NCBI RefSeq assembly: GCF_002954245.1
Contig: NZ_PPTG01000048.1
Coordinates: 558,001 to 622,000, forward strand
From: Cryobacterium aureum
GTDB taxonomy: Bacteria > Actinomycetota > Actinomycetes > Actinomycetales > Microbacteriaceae
Direction of reading: 5' to 3'
Length of the DNA stretch: 64,000 bases
The notes beneath the pieces were generated by a model. That model made no database searches. It was not told the origin of the DNA and saw nothing but the letters and a program-made list of their open reading frames with translations. The position numbers and the translations under genes are program-made. This document shows positions 33,693 to 43,555 of this stretch, piece after piece. The stretch's first letter is position 1. Every line of letters begins with the position of its first letter.

Positions 33693-34085
33693 TTAGTGGA
33701 AGGAGTCCCCACAGGCGCAACTGCCGCCGGCGTTCGGGTTATCGATGGTGAATCCCTGCTTCTCGATCGTGTCCTCGAAGTTGATTGAGGCGCCGTCGAG
33801 ATAGGGAACGCTCATCTTGTCGACAACGACCTCGACTCCGTCGAAATCAACGAGAGCGTCGCCGTCGAGCACGCGTTCGTCGAAGTAGAGCTGGTAGATG
33901 AGGCCGGAGCAACCGCCGGGCTGCACGGCCACGCGCAGACGAAGGTCCTCGCGACCTTCCTGAGACAGCAAGCTGCGGACCTTGAGCGCGGCGGCCTCAG
34001 TGAGTCCGACGCCGTGGGCACCATTCGCGGTGTCAGTAGGCGCGGTGTCAGCTACGCTGACGGTTTCGGTCATGGTGTCGGTCAT
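33693..34085 (-). CDS. erpA: A-type iron-sulfur cluster insertion protein
   Basis: A 130-residue HesB/IscA-type carrier that delivers iron-sulfur clusters to target enzymes. The three ligand cysteines are in VQPGGCSGLIYQL and the C-terminal GGSCACGDSF. The family domain fills residues about 26-130; the first 25 residues are a poorly conserved acidic lead. GAGGAG lies just before ATG 34085. A strong intrinsic terminator follows. Lipoate synthase, encoded downstream at 55.9 kb, is one plausible client in this neighbourhood. Confidence 0.92.
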   Translation of the reverse strand: MTDTMTETVSVADTAPTDTANGAHGVGLTEAAALKVRSLLSQEGREDLRLRVAVQPGGCSGLIYQLYFDERVLDGDALVDFDGVEVVVDKMSVPYLDGASINFEDTIEKQGFTIDNPNAGGSCACGDSFH

Positions 34086-34231
34086 GCTTCTCCTCGGTTC
34101 ACGCAGTCACGCATAGTGCGGTCTCATAGATGACGATGTCATAAATTCTACCTTCGACAACCAGAAAGTCCACGGTGGCATTCCCACGCTCTCACATTTC
34201 TTTGGGCGTTGGCAGCTGACCCCGTGTTTGT

Positions 34232-35695
34232 TCAGTGTCCGGTGCGCTCGTTCAGACTGCCCAGCAGGAACGCCTCGCTGAGCACAGCCCGTTTGAACAC
34301 GCCGAGGTGCAAAGACTCATTCGGGCTGTGGGCCCGGGAGTCCGGGTCTTCCACACCGGTCACCAGGATCTGGGCCGCCGGAAACACACGAACCAGGTCA
34401 GCGATGAACGGGATCGATCCACCGACGCCGATGTCGACCGGTGGGACGCCCCAGGCGGCCGTCATGGCGGAACGAGCCTCGGTCACTGCCCAGCCGCTGG
34501 TATCGACCAGGAAGGGCTCGCCGGTATCCACATCGTCGATATCGAGAACGGCGCCGAACGGTGCATGCGCACGCAGGTGCGCGTCGATCGCTGCGGCAGC
34601 TGCCACCGCGGACTGGCCAGGGGCGATGCGAGTGCTGAGCCGAACCGTCACCGCGGGGGTGAGGGTATTGGAGGCGTTGTCGACGGTCGGTGCGTCGATT
34701 CCGGTCACGGTGAGGGCTGGTTGCGACCAGATCCGGCTCAGGATCGAACCGTGGCCGATCGGGCTGACGCCGGGAAGCAGGCCGGTTTCTGCGCGTAGCT
34801 GTTCCTCTGAATAGTCCGGGGTGGGAACGTCAATGGCCGTGAGCCCGGCAACGGCGACCGAACCGTCCTCGTTATAGAGCGTGGACAGCAATTTGATGGT
34901 GGCGAGCATGGCATCGGGGACGGCTCCCCCGAACATTCCCGAGTGTGAAGCGTGGGCTAGCGTGCGCACGGTCAACCGAAGCGTCACATTGCCGCGCAGA
35001 GCCGTGGTGATGGCGGGCGTATTGATGTCCCAGTTGTTGGAGTCGGCCACAACGATGACATCTCCGCGCAGAGCCTCGCGGTTCTCGTCGAGGAAAGTGG
35101 CGAAGGAACGACTGCCGAATTCTTCCTCGCCCTCGATGAACAGTGCGATACCCAGATCGAAGTCGGGGCCGATGGTCGCAACGAGAGCGCGGATCGACGC
35201 GACGTGCGCCATGACTCCGGCCTTGTCGTCGGCAGCTCCCCGCCCATAGAGGCGGTCGCCGCGCACGGTGGGCGTGAACGGATCGGACTCCCAGTCGTCG
35301 TCCTGGCCGGGGGGCTGCACGTCGTGATGCGCATAGAGCAAGACGGTGGGTCGCCCGTTGCGGGCGGCCCGCGAAGCTAGAATCGCCGGCTGTCCCAGCT
35401 CGGTATCGCCGCCCGAGTTGCTGGGCGTGATGGCGGCCTGAACGATGTCGACCGACTCGAACACGTCGAGCCCGCGCACCAGGGCGGCGACGGCATCGGC
35501 ACTCGCGGCGACGTGCGCACGGTCGAAGGCAGCCCAGGACACAGACGGGATGCGCACCAGTGCGCACAGGTCGGCGATCGTGCTGGGGAGACCCCGTTCG
35601 ACCGCGCTGCGGAGGCCGGCCTGGATGACCGAATCGGGAGCGGCATCGGCCGCTCGGCCAGCGGAATGGGAATTTGTCTGTGGGTTACCAGTCAT
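34232..35695 (-). CDS. M20-family dipeptidase/metallopeptidase
   Basis: A 487-residue zinc peptidase of the M20 family. LLYAHHDVQPPGQDDDW supplies the first metal His and the catalytic Asp region, GRGAADDKAG the bridging Asp, and GEEEFGS the catalytic Glu and next ligand. The central lid/dimerisation domain follows (RTLAHASHSGMFGG) and the final His is in VEDPDSRAHSPNESLHLG. It likely splits dipeptides or N-acyl amino acids. On its strand TAAGAT ends 7 bases before ATG 35695, suggesting a leaderless mRNA, and the divergent DUF3043 gene shares this promoter region. Confidence 0.92.
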   Translation of the reverse strand: MTGNPQTNSHSAGRAADAAPDSVIQAGLRSAVERGLPSTIADLCALVRIPSVSWAAFDRAHVAASADAVAALVRGLDVFESVDIVQAAITPSNSGGDTELGQPAILASRAARNGRPTVLLYAHHDVQPPGQDDDWESDPFTPTVRGDRLYGRGAADDKAGVMAHVASIRALVATIGPDFDLGIALFIEGEEEFGSRSFATFLDENREALRGDVIVVADSNNWDINTPAITTALRGNVTLRLTVRTLAHASHSGMFGGAVPDAMLATIKLLSTLYNEDGSVAVAGLTAIDVPTPDYSEEQLRAETGLLPGVSPIGHGSILSRIWSQPALTVTGIDAPTVDNASNTLTPAVTVRLSTRIAPGQSAVAAAAAIDAHLRAHAPFGAVLDIDDVDTGEPFLVDTSGWAVTEARSAMTAAWGVPPVDIGVGGSIPFIADLVRVFPAAQILVTGVEDPDSRAHSPNESLHLGVFKRAVLSEAFLLGSLNERTGH

Positions 35696-35708
35696 ACCGG
35701 TAATCTTA
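35696..35708 (-). promoter_or_regulatory. leaderless -10 box of M20 peptidase
   Basis: Minus-strand TAAGAT (35703-35708) then 7 bases to ATG 35695. On the plus strand the overlapping TAATCT may serve the divergent DUF3043 gene. Confidence 0.45.
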
Positions 35709-35733
35709 AGGCACCCAATTGCAAGGATTTGAT

Positions 35734-36327
35734 GTGGCCAACCCTCCCATAAACCCCGACGCCCAGCCGTCGATTGAAAATTCCGACGAGACCGCAGCGC
35801 GCCTCGGCCTCTCGCATACAGCCGGTAAGGGTCAGGCGACCCCGACCCGCAAAAAGCAGGAAGCGGCCAACAAGCGCCCGCTGGTTCCGGACGACCGCAA
35901 ACTTGCCGCCAAGCAGGCGCGCGCCAAGTCGACCGCCGCGCGCGACGTCGCGCGTGCCGGCATGGCCGCCGGTATCGACAAGTATCTGCCGCTGCGGGAA
36001 CGTGGCCTGCAGAAGCGCTATGCCCGCGACTACGTCGATGCCCGGTTCAACGTCGGGGAGCTGATGATCCCGATCATGTTCCTGGTCATCCTGCTCACCA
36101 CGATTCCGAGCATCTCAAGCTACTCGATTATCGCGCTGTGGGCGTTCTTCATCTTCGCGGTCGGCGACTGCGTCGTGCTCGGCTTCGTACTCACCAAGAA
36201 GATCGAGGCCAAGTTCGGCAAGGAGAAGGCCGAACGCGTGCGTTGGTACGCGGCCATGCGCGCGCTCCAGCTGCGGCCGATGCGGCTGCCCAAGCCGCAG
36301 GTGAAGCGCCGCCAGTACCCGGTTTAG
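35734..36327 (+). CDS. DUF3043 membrane protein
   Basis: A 197-residue actinobacteria-specific protein. The N-terminal 100 residues are cytoplasmic and strongly basic (KGQATPTRKKQEAANKRPLV), the middle has MAAGIDKYLPLRERGLQKRYARDYVDAR, then two membrane helices (about 118-138 and 140-162) and a basic tail. GTG 35734 is chosen because AAGGA lies 6 bases upstream; an in-frame TTG at 35719 is less likely. Function is unknown; the gene is usually found near erpA and ctaC in this phylum. Confidence 0.88.
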   Translation: MANPPINPDAQPSIENSDETAARLGLSHTAGKGQATPTRKKQEAANKRPLVPDDRKLAAKQARAKSTAARDVARAGMAAGIDKYLPLRERGLQKRYARDYVDARFNVGELMIPIMFLVILLTTIPSISSYSIIALWAFFIFAVGDCVVLGFVLTKKIEAKFGKEKAERVRWYAAMRALQLRPMRLPKPQVKRRQYPV

Positions 36328-36371
36328 CACACGGTTTAGCACCCGGTGCTCCCCGGTAGGCTCCGGCGGGG

Positions 36372-37520
36372 TTACCTTGCGAAGGCGCCCGCGCGGATCA
36401 GCGGCACACGCACTTCCTCATCGGTGAGGGAACCGTGCTGTCCGATCATGCCGCGTGCCTTCTGGTTCGCCGGGCGGGAGTCGTAGTACGCAATGGACTT
36501 GCGGGCAGCGACCAGCACATCGCCGATGCGCGGCTGGACCTCGTCGGCTACCCGGCCGTACAGTCCGGCCGCCACGGCTTCATCGCGCGTGTAGACCCAG
36601 GCGCGGTCCCCCTGAGACGCCCGCCAAGCATCCGCCAGCGTGTCAGCGGCGTGAGAGTCAGACTGCTGCGGCTCGAGGTAGAGCTGCACACATCGCGGGT
36701 CCCCCGCAATGTGGCGCACACCGGCGACGAGCGCCGGTTCGGTGTCGAACAGGACATGCCTGGTGCTCGGCACGTCGACCACACCGTGGTCTGCGGTGAG
36801 CAGCAGGCCCTCATCGGAGCGCAAGGTTGCAGCGAACCGGGTCACCTCGGAGTCGAGGTTCTCGAGCTGGGCCAGCCACCGATCGGACTCCCAGCCGTGC
36901 GCGTGCGCGGCCACATCGAGCTCGGCCACGTAGAGGTAGATCAGCGCGGTCGGGTTCTCGCCCAGAATGCTTCGGGCGGCAGCGAACCGATCGGCCACCG
37001 TCTCGGCGGGAACGTACTGGGCGCCGCGCAACACGGCCTGGGTGAAGCCGGAGGCCACGAACCGTTTGGGACCGATGGCAAAGCTCGGCACGTTGTCGTC
37101 GGAGGCTCGGTCGAAGACGGTCCGGGCGCGCTGCCAGGTGCCGGGCTGCATGCCGTCATCCCAGCCGGTGAGCTGGTTGACGACGCGATCGTTGGCGCTG
37201 TCCAGCACCTGGTAGCCGACCAGCCCGTGCTGGCCCGGTTCCACGCCGGTGGTGAGCGTCGCGATTCCCGCAGCGGTCGTGGCCGGAAAAACTCCGTCGA
37301 TGATGCTCGATTTGTTGAGCCGGGACGACAGGAAACGTGCATGCCCGGCGCGCGCCCGGATCGAGCTGACGCCGAGCCCATCGGCCAGAATCACGACCGC
37401 CTTGCGAACGGCGGGCAAGCCCAGCGGGTTCGGCCGGGCGCAGACAGCGTCGAGGGAACTGGTGAGAACATCGGCAAGGCGCAGAGCACTGAATTGGCGG
37501 GCCGGTAGCATGGTGGGCAT
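36372..37520 (-). CDS. alkaline-phosphatase-superfamily phosphodiesterase
   Basis: A 382-residue enzyme of the nucleotide pyrophosphatase/phosphodiesterase group. The first metal Asp is in VVILADGLGVSS, the nucleophilic Thr in GVFPATTAAGIATLTTG, and further metal ligands in AELDVAAHAHGWESDRW and LTADHGVVDVP. The C-terminal GQHGSLTDEEVRVPL completes the metal site. No signal peptide, so cytoplasmic. In streptomycetes the same gene sits by parE/parC and hrdB, as here. The substrate is unknown. Confidence 0.9.
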   Translation of the reverse strand: MPTMLPARQFSALRLADVLTSSLDAVCARPNPLGLPAVRKAVVILADGLGVSSIRARAGHARFLSSRLNKSSIIDGVFPATTAAGIATLTTGVEPGQHGLVGYQVLDSANDRVVNQLTGWDDGMQPGTWQRARTVFDRASDDNVPSFAIGPKRFVASGFTQAVLRGAQYVPAETVADRFAAARSILGENPTALIYLYVAELDVAAHAHGWESDRWLAQLENLDSEVTRFAATLRSDEGLLLTADHGVVDVPSTRHVLFDTEPALVAGVRHIAGDPRCVQLYLEPQQSDSHAADTLADAWRASQGDRAWVYTRDEAVAAGLYGRVADEVQPRIGDVLVAARKSIAYYDSRPANQKARGMIGQHGSLTDEEVRVPLIRAGAFAR

Positions 37521-37643
37521 CGGGTCTCATTCTTTCACAGGGAGGAACCCGAGCCCTCCAGCGCTCCCGAGAGCGCTCCCTACGCAGTGCAGCGGTGACC
37601 GGTTCGATCGGTTGCCGGGGCACGCTTGAAGCAGAATTTTTCA

Positions 37644-40133
37644 ATGAGCCGCTCAGACAGCACCGCACCAGCCGCCAGCACAGCCAGCACCGAGCGCATC
37701 GAAGACGTCGATGTGTCGGTGGAAATGCAGGGGTCGTTCCTCGAGTACGCCTATTCGGTGATCTACTCCCGGGCTTTGCCCGACGCCCGCGACGGTCTCA
37801 AACCGGTGCAGCGTCGCATCCTCTACCAGATGAACGAGATGGGGCTCCGCCCCGACAAGGGCCACGTGAAGAGCGCCCGGGTCGTTGGCGAGGTGATGGG
37901 TAAGCTGCACCCCCACGGCGATACCGCGATCTACGACGCCCTCGTGCGCATGGCCCAGTCGTTCTCTCTGCGGGTTCCGCTGATCGACGGGCATGGAAAC
38001 TTCGGCTCGCTCGACGACGGGCCCGCCGCGCCCCGCTACACCGAAGCCCGGCTGGCGGCGCCTGCTCTAGCGATGACCGAGAACCTTGACGAAGACGTCG
38101 TCAACTTCGTGCCGAACTACGACAACCAGCTCACCCAGCCCGACGTGCTGCCGGCCGCTTACCCCAACCTGCTCGTCAACGGTACCAGCGGCATCGCCGT
38201 CGGTATGGCAACAAATATGGCACCGCACAACCTGATCGAGGTCGTCGGGGCCGCTCGGCATCTGCTGGCCCACCCCAACGCGACCCTCGACGACGTGATG
38301 GAATTTGTGCCGGGGCCCGATCTGCCGACCGGTGGCACCATCGTGGGACTGGCTGGCATCAAGGATGCCTACAGCACCGGCCGCGGCAGCTTCAAGACCC
38401 GTGCCCGCGTCTCAGTCGAGGCGATCAGCGCCCGCAAAACCGGGCTCGTCGTGACCGAACTCCCCTATCTGGTTGGCCCGGAAAAGGTGATCGAGAAAAT
38501 CAAGGACGGCGTCAACTCCAAGAAGCTCAGCGGCATCTCGGATGTCACCGACCTCACCGACCGTACCAAGGGACTGCGACTGGTCATCGGCATCAAGACC
38601 GGATTCAGCCCCGATGCCGTGCTCGAGCAGCTCTACCGATACACGCCGCTGGAAGACTCGTTCAACATCAACGCTGTCGCTCTCGTCAATGGGGCCCCGC
38701 AGACCCTGGGCCTGCTCGAACTGCTGCACGTCTACGTCAACCACCGCATCGAGGTCGTCACCCGGCGCTCCTCCTATCGACTCGCCCGGCGCAAGGAACG
38801 TCTACATCTCGTACTCGGCCTACTCGTGGCGATTCTCGACATCGACGAAGTCATCCAGGTAATTCGCGCGAGCGACGACACCGAGCAGGCACGCGCCAAA
38901 CTCATCGACGTGTTCGACCTCAGCCAGATTCAGGCCGAATATATTCTCGAGCTGCGCCTGCGCCGCCTCACTAAGTTCTCCCGGATTGAGCTTGAAGCCG
39001 AACGTGACCAGCTGCTGGCCGAGATCGCGAAACTCGAGAAACTGCTGTCCTCGAAAGCTGCTATCCGCACCCTGGTGTCCGCGGAACTGGACGCGGTCGC
39101 CGAGAAATTCGGCACCCCCCGCCGCACCGTGCTGACCGAGGCCAAGCCGAGCATTGCCGGACTGTCGGCGGCTGCCGCGAAACGTCAGGCCGCCGTGCTC
39201 GAGGTGCAGGACATTCCGACCCGCATCTTCCTGAGCGTGACCGGCCGCATCGCCCGGGTCGACCTGGTCGCTGTCGACGACTCGCTGCCGCCGCGGATCC
39301 AGCCGCCGCAGCGCCGCAGCAAACACGATGCCGTCCTCTCGACGCTCGACACAACCAGCCGCACCGAGGTGGGCGCGGTGACCAACCGGGGGCGGCTCAT
39401 CCGCTTCTCGCCGGTAGACCTGCCCGTGATGCCGCCGACGTCGATCCAGCTGGCCGCCGGGGTGCGCATCAGCGAATACCTGCTCCTAGCCGACAAGAAG
39501 GAACGCATACTGGCCATCGTCTCACTCGACGCCGACCGGGCGATCGCGCTCGGCACGCGGCAGGGTGTCGTCAAGCGGGTCTCTCCTGGCGACTGGGCGA
39601 ACAAGCCGGACTTCGAGATCATCGCGCTCAAGCCCAAGGACGAGGTGGTCGGTGCGGTGCAGGGTGCCGAGGACGACGACCTCGTTTTCATCACGACGGA
39701 TGCGCAGCTGTTGCGCTTCACCGCCGCCGGCGTGCGGCCGCAGGGCCGAGCGGCCGGCGGCATGGCCGGCATCAAGCTGACCGCGGGTGAAACCGTCGTG
39801 TTCTTCACGAGCCTGTCGGCCGAAGACGTGTCCACGGCCGTCGTGGCGACGGTGGCGTCGAGCAGCCAGACTCTGCCGGGCACCGACCCGGGCAGTGCGA
39901 AGCAGAGCGACTTCTCGGAGTATCCGGCCAAGGGCCGCGCCACCGGCGGCGTTCGTGCCCAGCGGTTCCTCAAGGGCGAAGACACCCTCGCCGTGGCCTG
40001 GGTCGGCCCCGCGCCCGCCTGTGCCGTCGGACCGGACGGCACTCCCCGCACCCTGCCAGACTCCGGTTCCCGACGCGACGCATCCGGAGTCATGCTCGAC
40101 GCCCTGATCGGAGCCATCGGCACCGAAATCTAA
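37644..40133 (+). CDS. parC: DNA topoisomerase IV subunit A
   Basis: An 829-residue type IIA topoisomerase breakage-reunion subunit. Catalytic Tyr is in [10 protein letters not shown] (near residue 133), preceded by the drug-sensitive helix region [17 protein letters not shown]. The C-terminal beta-pinwheel shows repeats such as GRIARVD, GRLIRFS, GVVKRVS and AQLLRF. The pinwheel lacks a clear GyrA box (QxRxGKG), and pairing with a nearby ParE supports ParC (topoisomerase IV) over GyrA. ATG 37644 is preferred to the TTG at 37626. It converges with parE. Confidence 0.9.
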   Translation: MSRSDSTAPAASTASTERIEDVDVSVEMQGSFLEYAYSVIYSRALPDARDGLKPVQRRILYQMNEMGLRPDKGHVKSARVVGEVMGKLHPHGDTAIYDALVRMAQSFSLRVPLIDGHGNFGSLDDGPAAPRYTEARLAAPALAMTENLDEDVVNFVPNYDNQLTQPDVLPAAYPNLLVNGTSGIAVGMATNMAPHNLIEVVGAARHLLAHPNATLDDVMEFVPGPDLPTGGTIVGLAGIKDAYSTGRGSFKTRARVSVEAISARKTGLVVTELPYLVGPEKVIEKIKDGVNSKKLSGISDVTDLTDRTKGLRLVIGIKTGFSPDAVLEQLYRYTPLEDSFNINAVALVNGAPQTLGLLELLHVYVNHRIEVVTRRSSYRLARRKERLHLVLGLLVAILDIDEVIQVIRASDDTEQARAKLIDVFDLSQIQAEYILELRLRRLTKFSRIELEAERDQLLAEIAKLEKLLSSKAAIRTLVSAELDAVAEKFGTPRRTVLTEAKPSIAGLSAAAAKRQAAVLEVQDIPTRIFLSVTGRIARVDLVAVDDSLPPRIQPPQRRSKHDAVLSTLDTTSRTEVGAVTNRGRLIRFSPVDLPVMPPTSIQLAAGVRISEYLLLADKKERILAIVSLDADRAIALGTRQGVVKRVSPGDWANKPDFEIIALKPKDEVVGAVQGAEDDDLVFITTDAQLLRFTAAGVRPQGRAAGGMAGIKLTAGETVVFFTSLSAEDVSTAVVATVASSSQTLPGTDPGSAKQSDFSEYPAKGRATGGVRAQRFLKGEDTLAVAWVGPAPACAVGPDGTPRTLPDSGSRRDASGVMLDALIGAIGTEI

Positions 40134-40160
40134 GCCCGCGCACGAAGCCGCTGGGATGCA

Positions 40161-42239
40161 TTAAACGTCGATGCGGTCCCGGGAGAGCTTGTCGGAGCTG
40201 TCGATGATGAACTCCTTGCGCGGGGCCACATCGTTGCCCATCAGCAGCTCGAAGACCTTGCCGGCGGCTTCGGCGTCGCCAACGCGAACGCGCCGCAGGG
40301 TGCGGTGGGCGCGTTCCATGGTGGTGGTCGCGAGCTGGTCGGCATCCATTTCGCCGAGGCCCTTGTAGCGCTGGATCGGGTCCTGGTAGCGCCGGTTCTT
40401 CTTCTCGAGGGCACTGAGCACCCCGTGCAGCTCGGTCTCGGAGTAGGTGTAGATAGTCTCGTTGGGCTTCGAGCCGGGGTTCATGACGACGACGCGGTGC
40501 AGCGGCGGCACGGCGGCGAAGACGCGGCCCTCGGTGATCATGGGGCGCATATAGCGGAAGAACAGCGTTAGTAGCAGGGTGCGAATGTGGGCGCCGTCGA
40601 CGTCAGCGTCGCTCATGATGATGACTTTGCCGTAGCGCGCTGCTGACAGGTCGAAGCTGCGCCCGGAGCCGGCGCCGATCACCTGGATGATCGAGGCGCA
40701 CTCGGTGTTGGAGAGCATGTCAGCGACGGAGGCCTTCTGCACGTTCAGAATCTTGCCGCGGATCGGCAGCAACGCCTGGTGCTCGCTGTCGCGGGCGAGC
40801 TTGGCGGTGCCGAGGGCGGAGTCGCCCTCGACGATGAACAGTTCGCTCGTGGAAACGTCGTTGCTGCGGCAGTCGACCAGCTTGGCTGGCAGCGACGAAC
40901 TCTCCAGGGCGTTCTTGCGTCGCTGGGTTTCTTTGTGGGCACGGGCTGAAATGCGGGATTTCATCTCGGCGACGATTTTGTCGAGCAGCAGCGCCGATTG
41001 GGTCTTGTCGTCACGTTTCGGCGAGGCATACCGCTCCGCCATGGACTTCGCGACGACGTTGGCGACGATCGCCCGCACGGCCGGCGTGCCGAGCACTTCC
41101 TTGGTCTGGCCTTCGAACTGCGGCTCCGGCAGGCGCACTGTCAGTACCGCGGTGAGGCCGGCCATCACATCGTCCTTGTCGAGCTTGTCATTTCCGACCT
41201 TGAGGCGGCGTGTATTCAGCTCGACCTGGCCGCGCAGGAACTTCAGCAGTCCGGCGTCAAAACCGGCCTGGTGGGTGCCGCCCTTGGGCGTGGCGATGAT
41301 GTTGACGAAGCTCTGCACGATCGTGTCGTAGCCGGTGCCCCAGCGCAGGGCGATGTCCACCTGGCAGTCGCGCACGAGCTCGGTCGGCACCATGGCACCC
41401 TTGTCGGTGAGCACGGGTACGGTTTCGCTGAAGGAGCCGTTGCCGGTAAGTCGCCAGGTATCGGTGATCGGGGCATCCGTCGCGAGATGCTCGACGAATT
41501 CGCTGATACCGCCGTCGAACTGGAACAGGCTGGTCACCGGCTCCTCGGTGCGACGGTCGGAGACCTCGATCGCGAGACCGGGAACGAGGAATGCGGTCTG
41601 GCGGGCCCGGTTCAGCACCTCGTCGGTCTGGAACGCTGCACCCTTGGTGAAGATCTGGCGGTCGGCCCAATAGCGGATGCGGGTACCCGTGACGCCGCGC
41701 TTGACCTTGCCGATTACGCGCAGCTCGCTCTGGTTCTCGAACGGAGTGAACGGGGCGTCCGGGCTCTTCTCCCCCGAATCCGCAAACAGGCCGGGCTCGC
41801 CGCGGTGGAATGACATTGCCCACGTCTTGCCGTCGCGGTCGACCTCGACGTCGAGACGTTCGGAGAGGGCATTGACAACGGATGCCCCCACCCCGTGCAG
41901 ACCACCCGACGCGGCATACGACCCGCTGCCGAACTTTCCGCCAGCGTGCAGTTTGGTGAACACCACCTCGACACCGGTCAGGCCGGTCTTGGGCTCGATA
42001 TCGACCGGGATGCCACGCGCGGTGTCGCGTACCTCGACACTGTGATCGGGGTGCAGCTCGATATTGATGCTGGCCCCGTGACCGCCCAGGGCCTCATCGA
42101 CGGAGTTGTCGATGATCTCCCACAGGCAGTGCATCAGTCCACGCGAGTCGGTGGAACCGATGTACATGCCGGGGCGTTTGCGCACTGCTTCGAGTCCCTC
42201 AAGGACCGACAGGTGGCGCGCGGAATAGTCAGAGCTCAC
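40161..42239 (-). CDS. parE: DNA topoisomerase IV subunit B
   Basis: A 692-residue ATPase subunit. The GHKL ATP-binding site shows VRKRPGMYIGS, WEIIDNSVDEALGG (catalytic Glu and Asn), DTARGIPVD and GGLHGVGASVVNALS; the transducer Lys region is KGGTHQAGF; the TOPRIM domain has FIVEGDSALGTAK, PIRGKILNVQK and SDADVDGAHIRTLLL. GTG 42239 is chosen because conserved sequence begins a few residues later (SARHLSVLEGLEAVRKRP), although the frame extends to 42305. It partners ParC to decatenate chromosomes. Confidence 0.92.
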   Translation of the reverse strand: MSSDYSARHLSVLEGLEAVRKRPGMYIGSTDSRGLMHCLWEIIDNSVDEALGGHGASINIELHPDHSVEVRDTARGIPVDIEPKTGLTGVEVVFTKLHAGGKFGSGSYAASGGLHGVGASVVNALSERLDVEVDRDGKTWAMSFHRGEPGLFADSGEKSPDAPFTPFENQSELRVIGKVKRGVTGTRIRYWADRQIFTKGAAFQTDEVLNRARQTAFLVPGLAIEVSDRRTEEPVTSLFQFDGGISEFVEHLATDAPITDTWRLTGNGSFSETVPVLTDKGAMVPTELVRDCQVDIALRWGTGYDTIVQSFVNIIATPKGGTHQAGFDAGLLKFLRGQVELNTRRLKVGNDKLDKDDVMAGLTAVLTVRLPEPQFEGQTKEVLGTPAVRAIVANVVAKSMAERYASPKRDDKTQSALLLDKIVAEMKSRISARAHKETQRRKNALESSSLPAKLVDCRSNDVSTSELFIVEGDSALGTAKLARDSEHQALLPIRGKILNVQKASVADMLSNTECASIIQVIGAGSGRSFDLSAARYGKVIIMSDADVDGAHIRTLLLTLFFRYMRPMITEGRVFAAVPPLHRVVVMNPGSKPNETIYTYSETELHGVLSALEKKNRRYQDPIQRYKGLGEMDADQLATTTMERAHRTLRRVRVGDAEAAGKVFELLMGNDVAPRKEFIIDSSDKLSRDRIDV

Positions 42240-42423
42240 AACAACCAAGAATACCGGCCCCGATCGGGAATCTTTCGCGCCGGGCAGGCTGGGCACGGCA
42301 GGCAACCCCCCACGACCCGTCTACGCGGTGAGCGAAATACCGGCCATTCATCTCGTCATTGTCCCTTCGACGTGTTTACATTAGTTACGAGGGTTCATGC
42401 AATTCAGTCTGGAGGAGGAGAAT

Positions 42424-42675
42424 ATGTCCCAGATAGCCACCGAAAATGGTGCTGTAGACAACGGTGCTGGAAACCAGCCGGGCACCCCCCACCAGCTCAC
42501 CGCAGCCGACCGCTGCGATGCCTGCGGCGCCCAGGCTTACATTCGTGTCGTCGTGAAGAACAGCGAACTGTTGTTCTGCGCGCACCACGGCCGCAAGCAC
42601 CAGGAGAAGCTCGCAACCATTGCCGAAAGTTGGCACGACGAGTCGAGCCGACTGCTCGAAGACCAGCGCTCCTAG
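42424..42675 (+). CDS. DUF7455-type small zinc-ribbon protein
   Basis: An 83-residue protein. A disordered N-terminus leads to TAADRCDACGAQAYIRVVV and LLFCAHHGRKH, giving a CxxC...CxxH zinc ribbon, and a charged C-terminal helix. GGAGGAG is placed 4 bases before ATG 42424. In actinobacteria this small gene lies between the principal sigma factor and parE. Molecular role is unknown. A strong terminator follows. Confidence 0.88.
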   Translation: MSQIATENGAVDNGAGNQPGTPHQLTAADRCDACGAQAYIRVVVKNSELLFCAHHGRKHQEKLATIAESWHDESSRLLEDQRS

Positions 42676-42699
42676 CTGCTCGCAGCACTCAAAACGGAT

Positions 42700-42744
42700 G
42701 CCGCGCAGGCGACTGGCTTCGGTCAGCCACCTGCGCGGCTTTTT
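42700..42744 (+). terminator. intrinsic terminator after DUF7455 gene
   Basis: GCCGCGCAGG (42700-42709) pairs with CCTGCGCGGC (42730-42739), with inner TGGCT/AGCCA pairing, followed by TTTTT (42740-42744). Confidence 0.9.
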
Positions 42745-42793
42745 CGTTCCCGCGTTTTTTTCGGTTCACAGAGCAGTGCTTAGTCCGCAGCCC

Positions 42794-43555
42794 CTATTCG
42801 GCGCTCTGGCCCAGCCGCACGGCCACCTGATTGCGTGCTGTTCGCGCGGTCTCATCGACGGATTCCGCTGTCACGCCGAGCGCATACTCGAGATCGAGCC
42901 GGCCAAAGGCTGCCTTCAGCAGGTGATCGGCGAGTGCGGGATTGCGTGCGAGCACGGGCCCGTGCAGGTGGGTGCAGAACACCTCGCCCATGGTCAGTCC
43001 CTCAATCTGCGGTCCGCTCGCCGGGGCATCCGCATTGCCGGTTCCGTACAGCACCCGGCCAAGCGGACTGGCTTCGGCACCGACATAGTCACGGGCATGA
43101 TTTTCAAACCCGATCAGCCGTCCATACTTCGACGCGACAATGATATCGTCGGTGGCACGTGCTGCGCGTGGTACAGCGTGGCCGGCCACGAGCCCGAGTC
43201 CCTCCAGCACACTGCCGTCTGCGAGGTCGATCCCCCAGCTCAGCAATTCCCACCCGGTGCCGACGGCCAGGACCGGAACGCCGGAATTGGACCAGACGCG
43301 CAGCTCATCGACCAGGGTACGCAGCGCGTCTCTGGCCGGCAGAAGTGCAGCATCCGTTCCAGAGCCGATCGATACGGCGTCCACATGTTCGGGCAGGTCG
43401 GCGCGGGTATGCACGTCGACCACCCGCGCATCGTGGCCGCTCCATCGAACGCGCTGCGCGAGCACTCGGGCATTGCCAGCATCACCATTCGTATTCAGTA
43501 GGCGCGGCAGCAACGAGACGACCGTGAACGGCCGGTCCAGCGAAGTGGCGGTCAT
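42794..43555 (-). CDS. gatD: GatD-like class-I glutamine amidotransferase lacking the catalytic Cys
   Basis: A 253-residue protein with the CobB/CobQ-like amidotransferase fold that pairs with MurT to amidate D-Glu in lipid II. Conserved context includes SLLPRLLNTNGDAGNARVL at the N-terminus and THLHGPVLARNP with the catalytic His (196/198). The nucleophile elbow, normally VLAxCxGxQ, reads VPVLAVGTGWELL: Gly99 stands where the Cys should be and Glu where the Gln is usual; the GGGQDxEQ motif is also altered (GSGTDAAL). It should therefore not hydrolyse glutamine. It overlaps murT by four bases, so the partners are still made together. The reaction they perform may differ from isoglutamine formation. 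Confidence 0.85.
   Translation of the reverse strand: MTATSLDRPFTVVSLLPRLLNTNGDAGNARVLAQRVRWSGHDARVVDVHTRADLPEHVDAVSIGSGTDAALLPARDALRTLVDELRVWSNSGVPVLAVGTGWELLSWGIDLADGSVLEGLGLVAGHAVPRAARATDDIIVASKYGRLIGFENHARDYVGAEASPLGRVLYGTGNADAPASGPQIEGLTMGEVFCTHLHGPVLARNPALADHLLKAAFGRLDLEYALGVTAESVDETARTARNQVAVRLGQSAE

Noticed and set aside
35719..37508. Long plus-strand frame opposite the alkaline-phosphatase-like gene (36435-37508)
   Set aside because: It mirrors codons of the minus-strand enzyme, which has complete metal-binding motifs.
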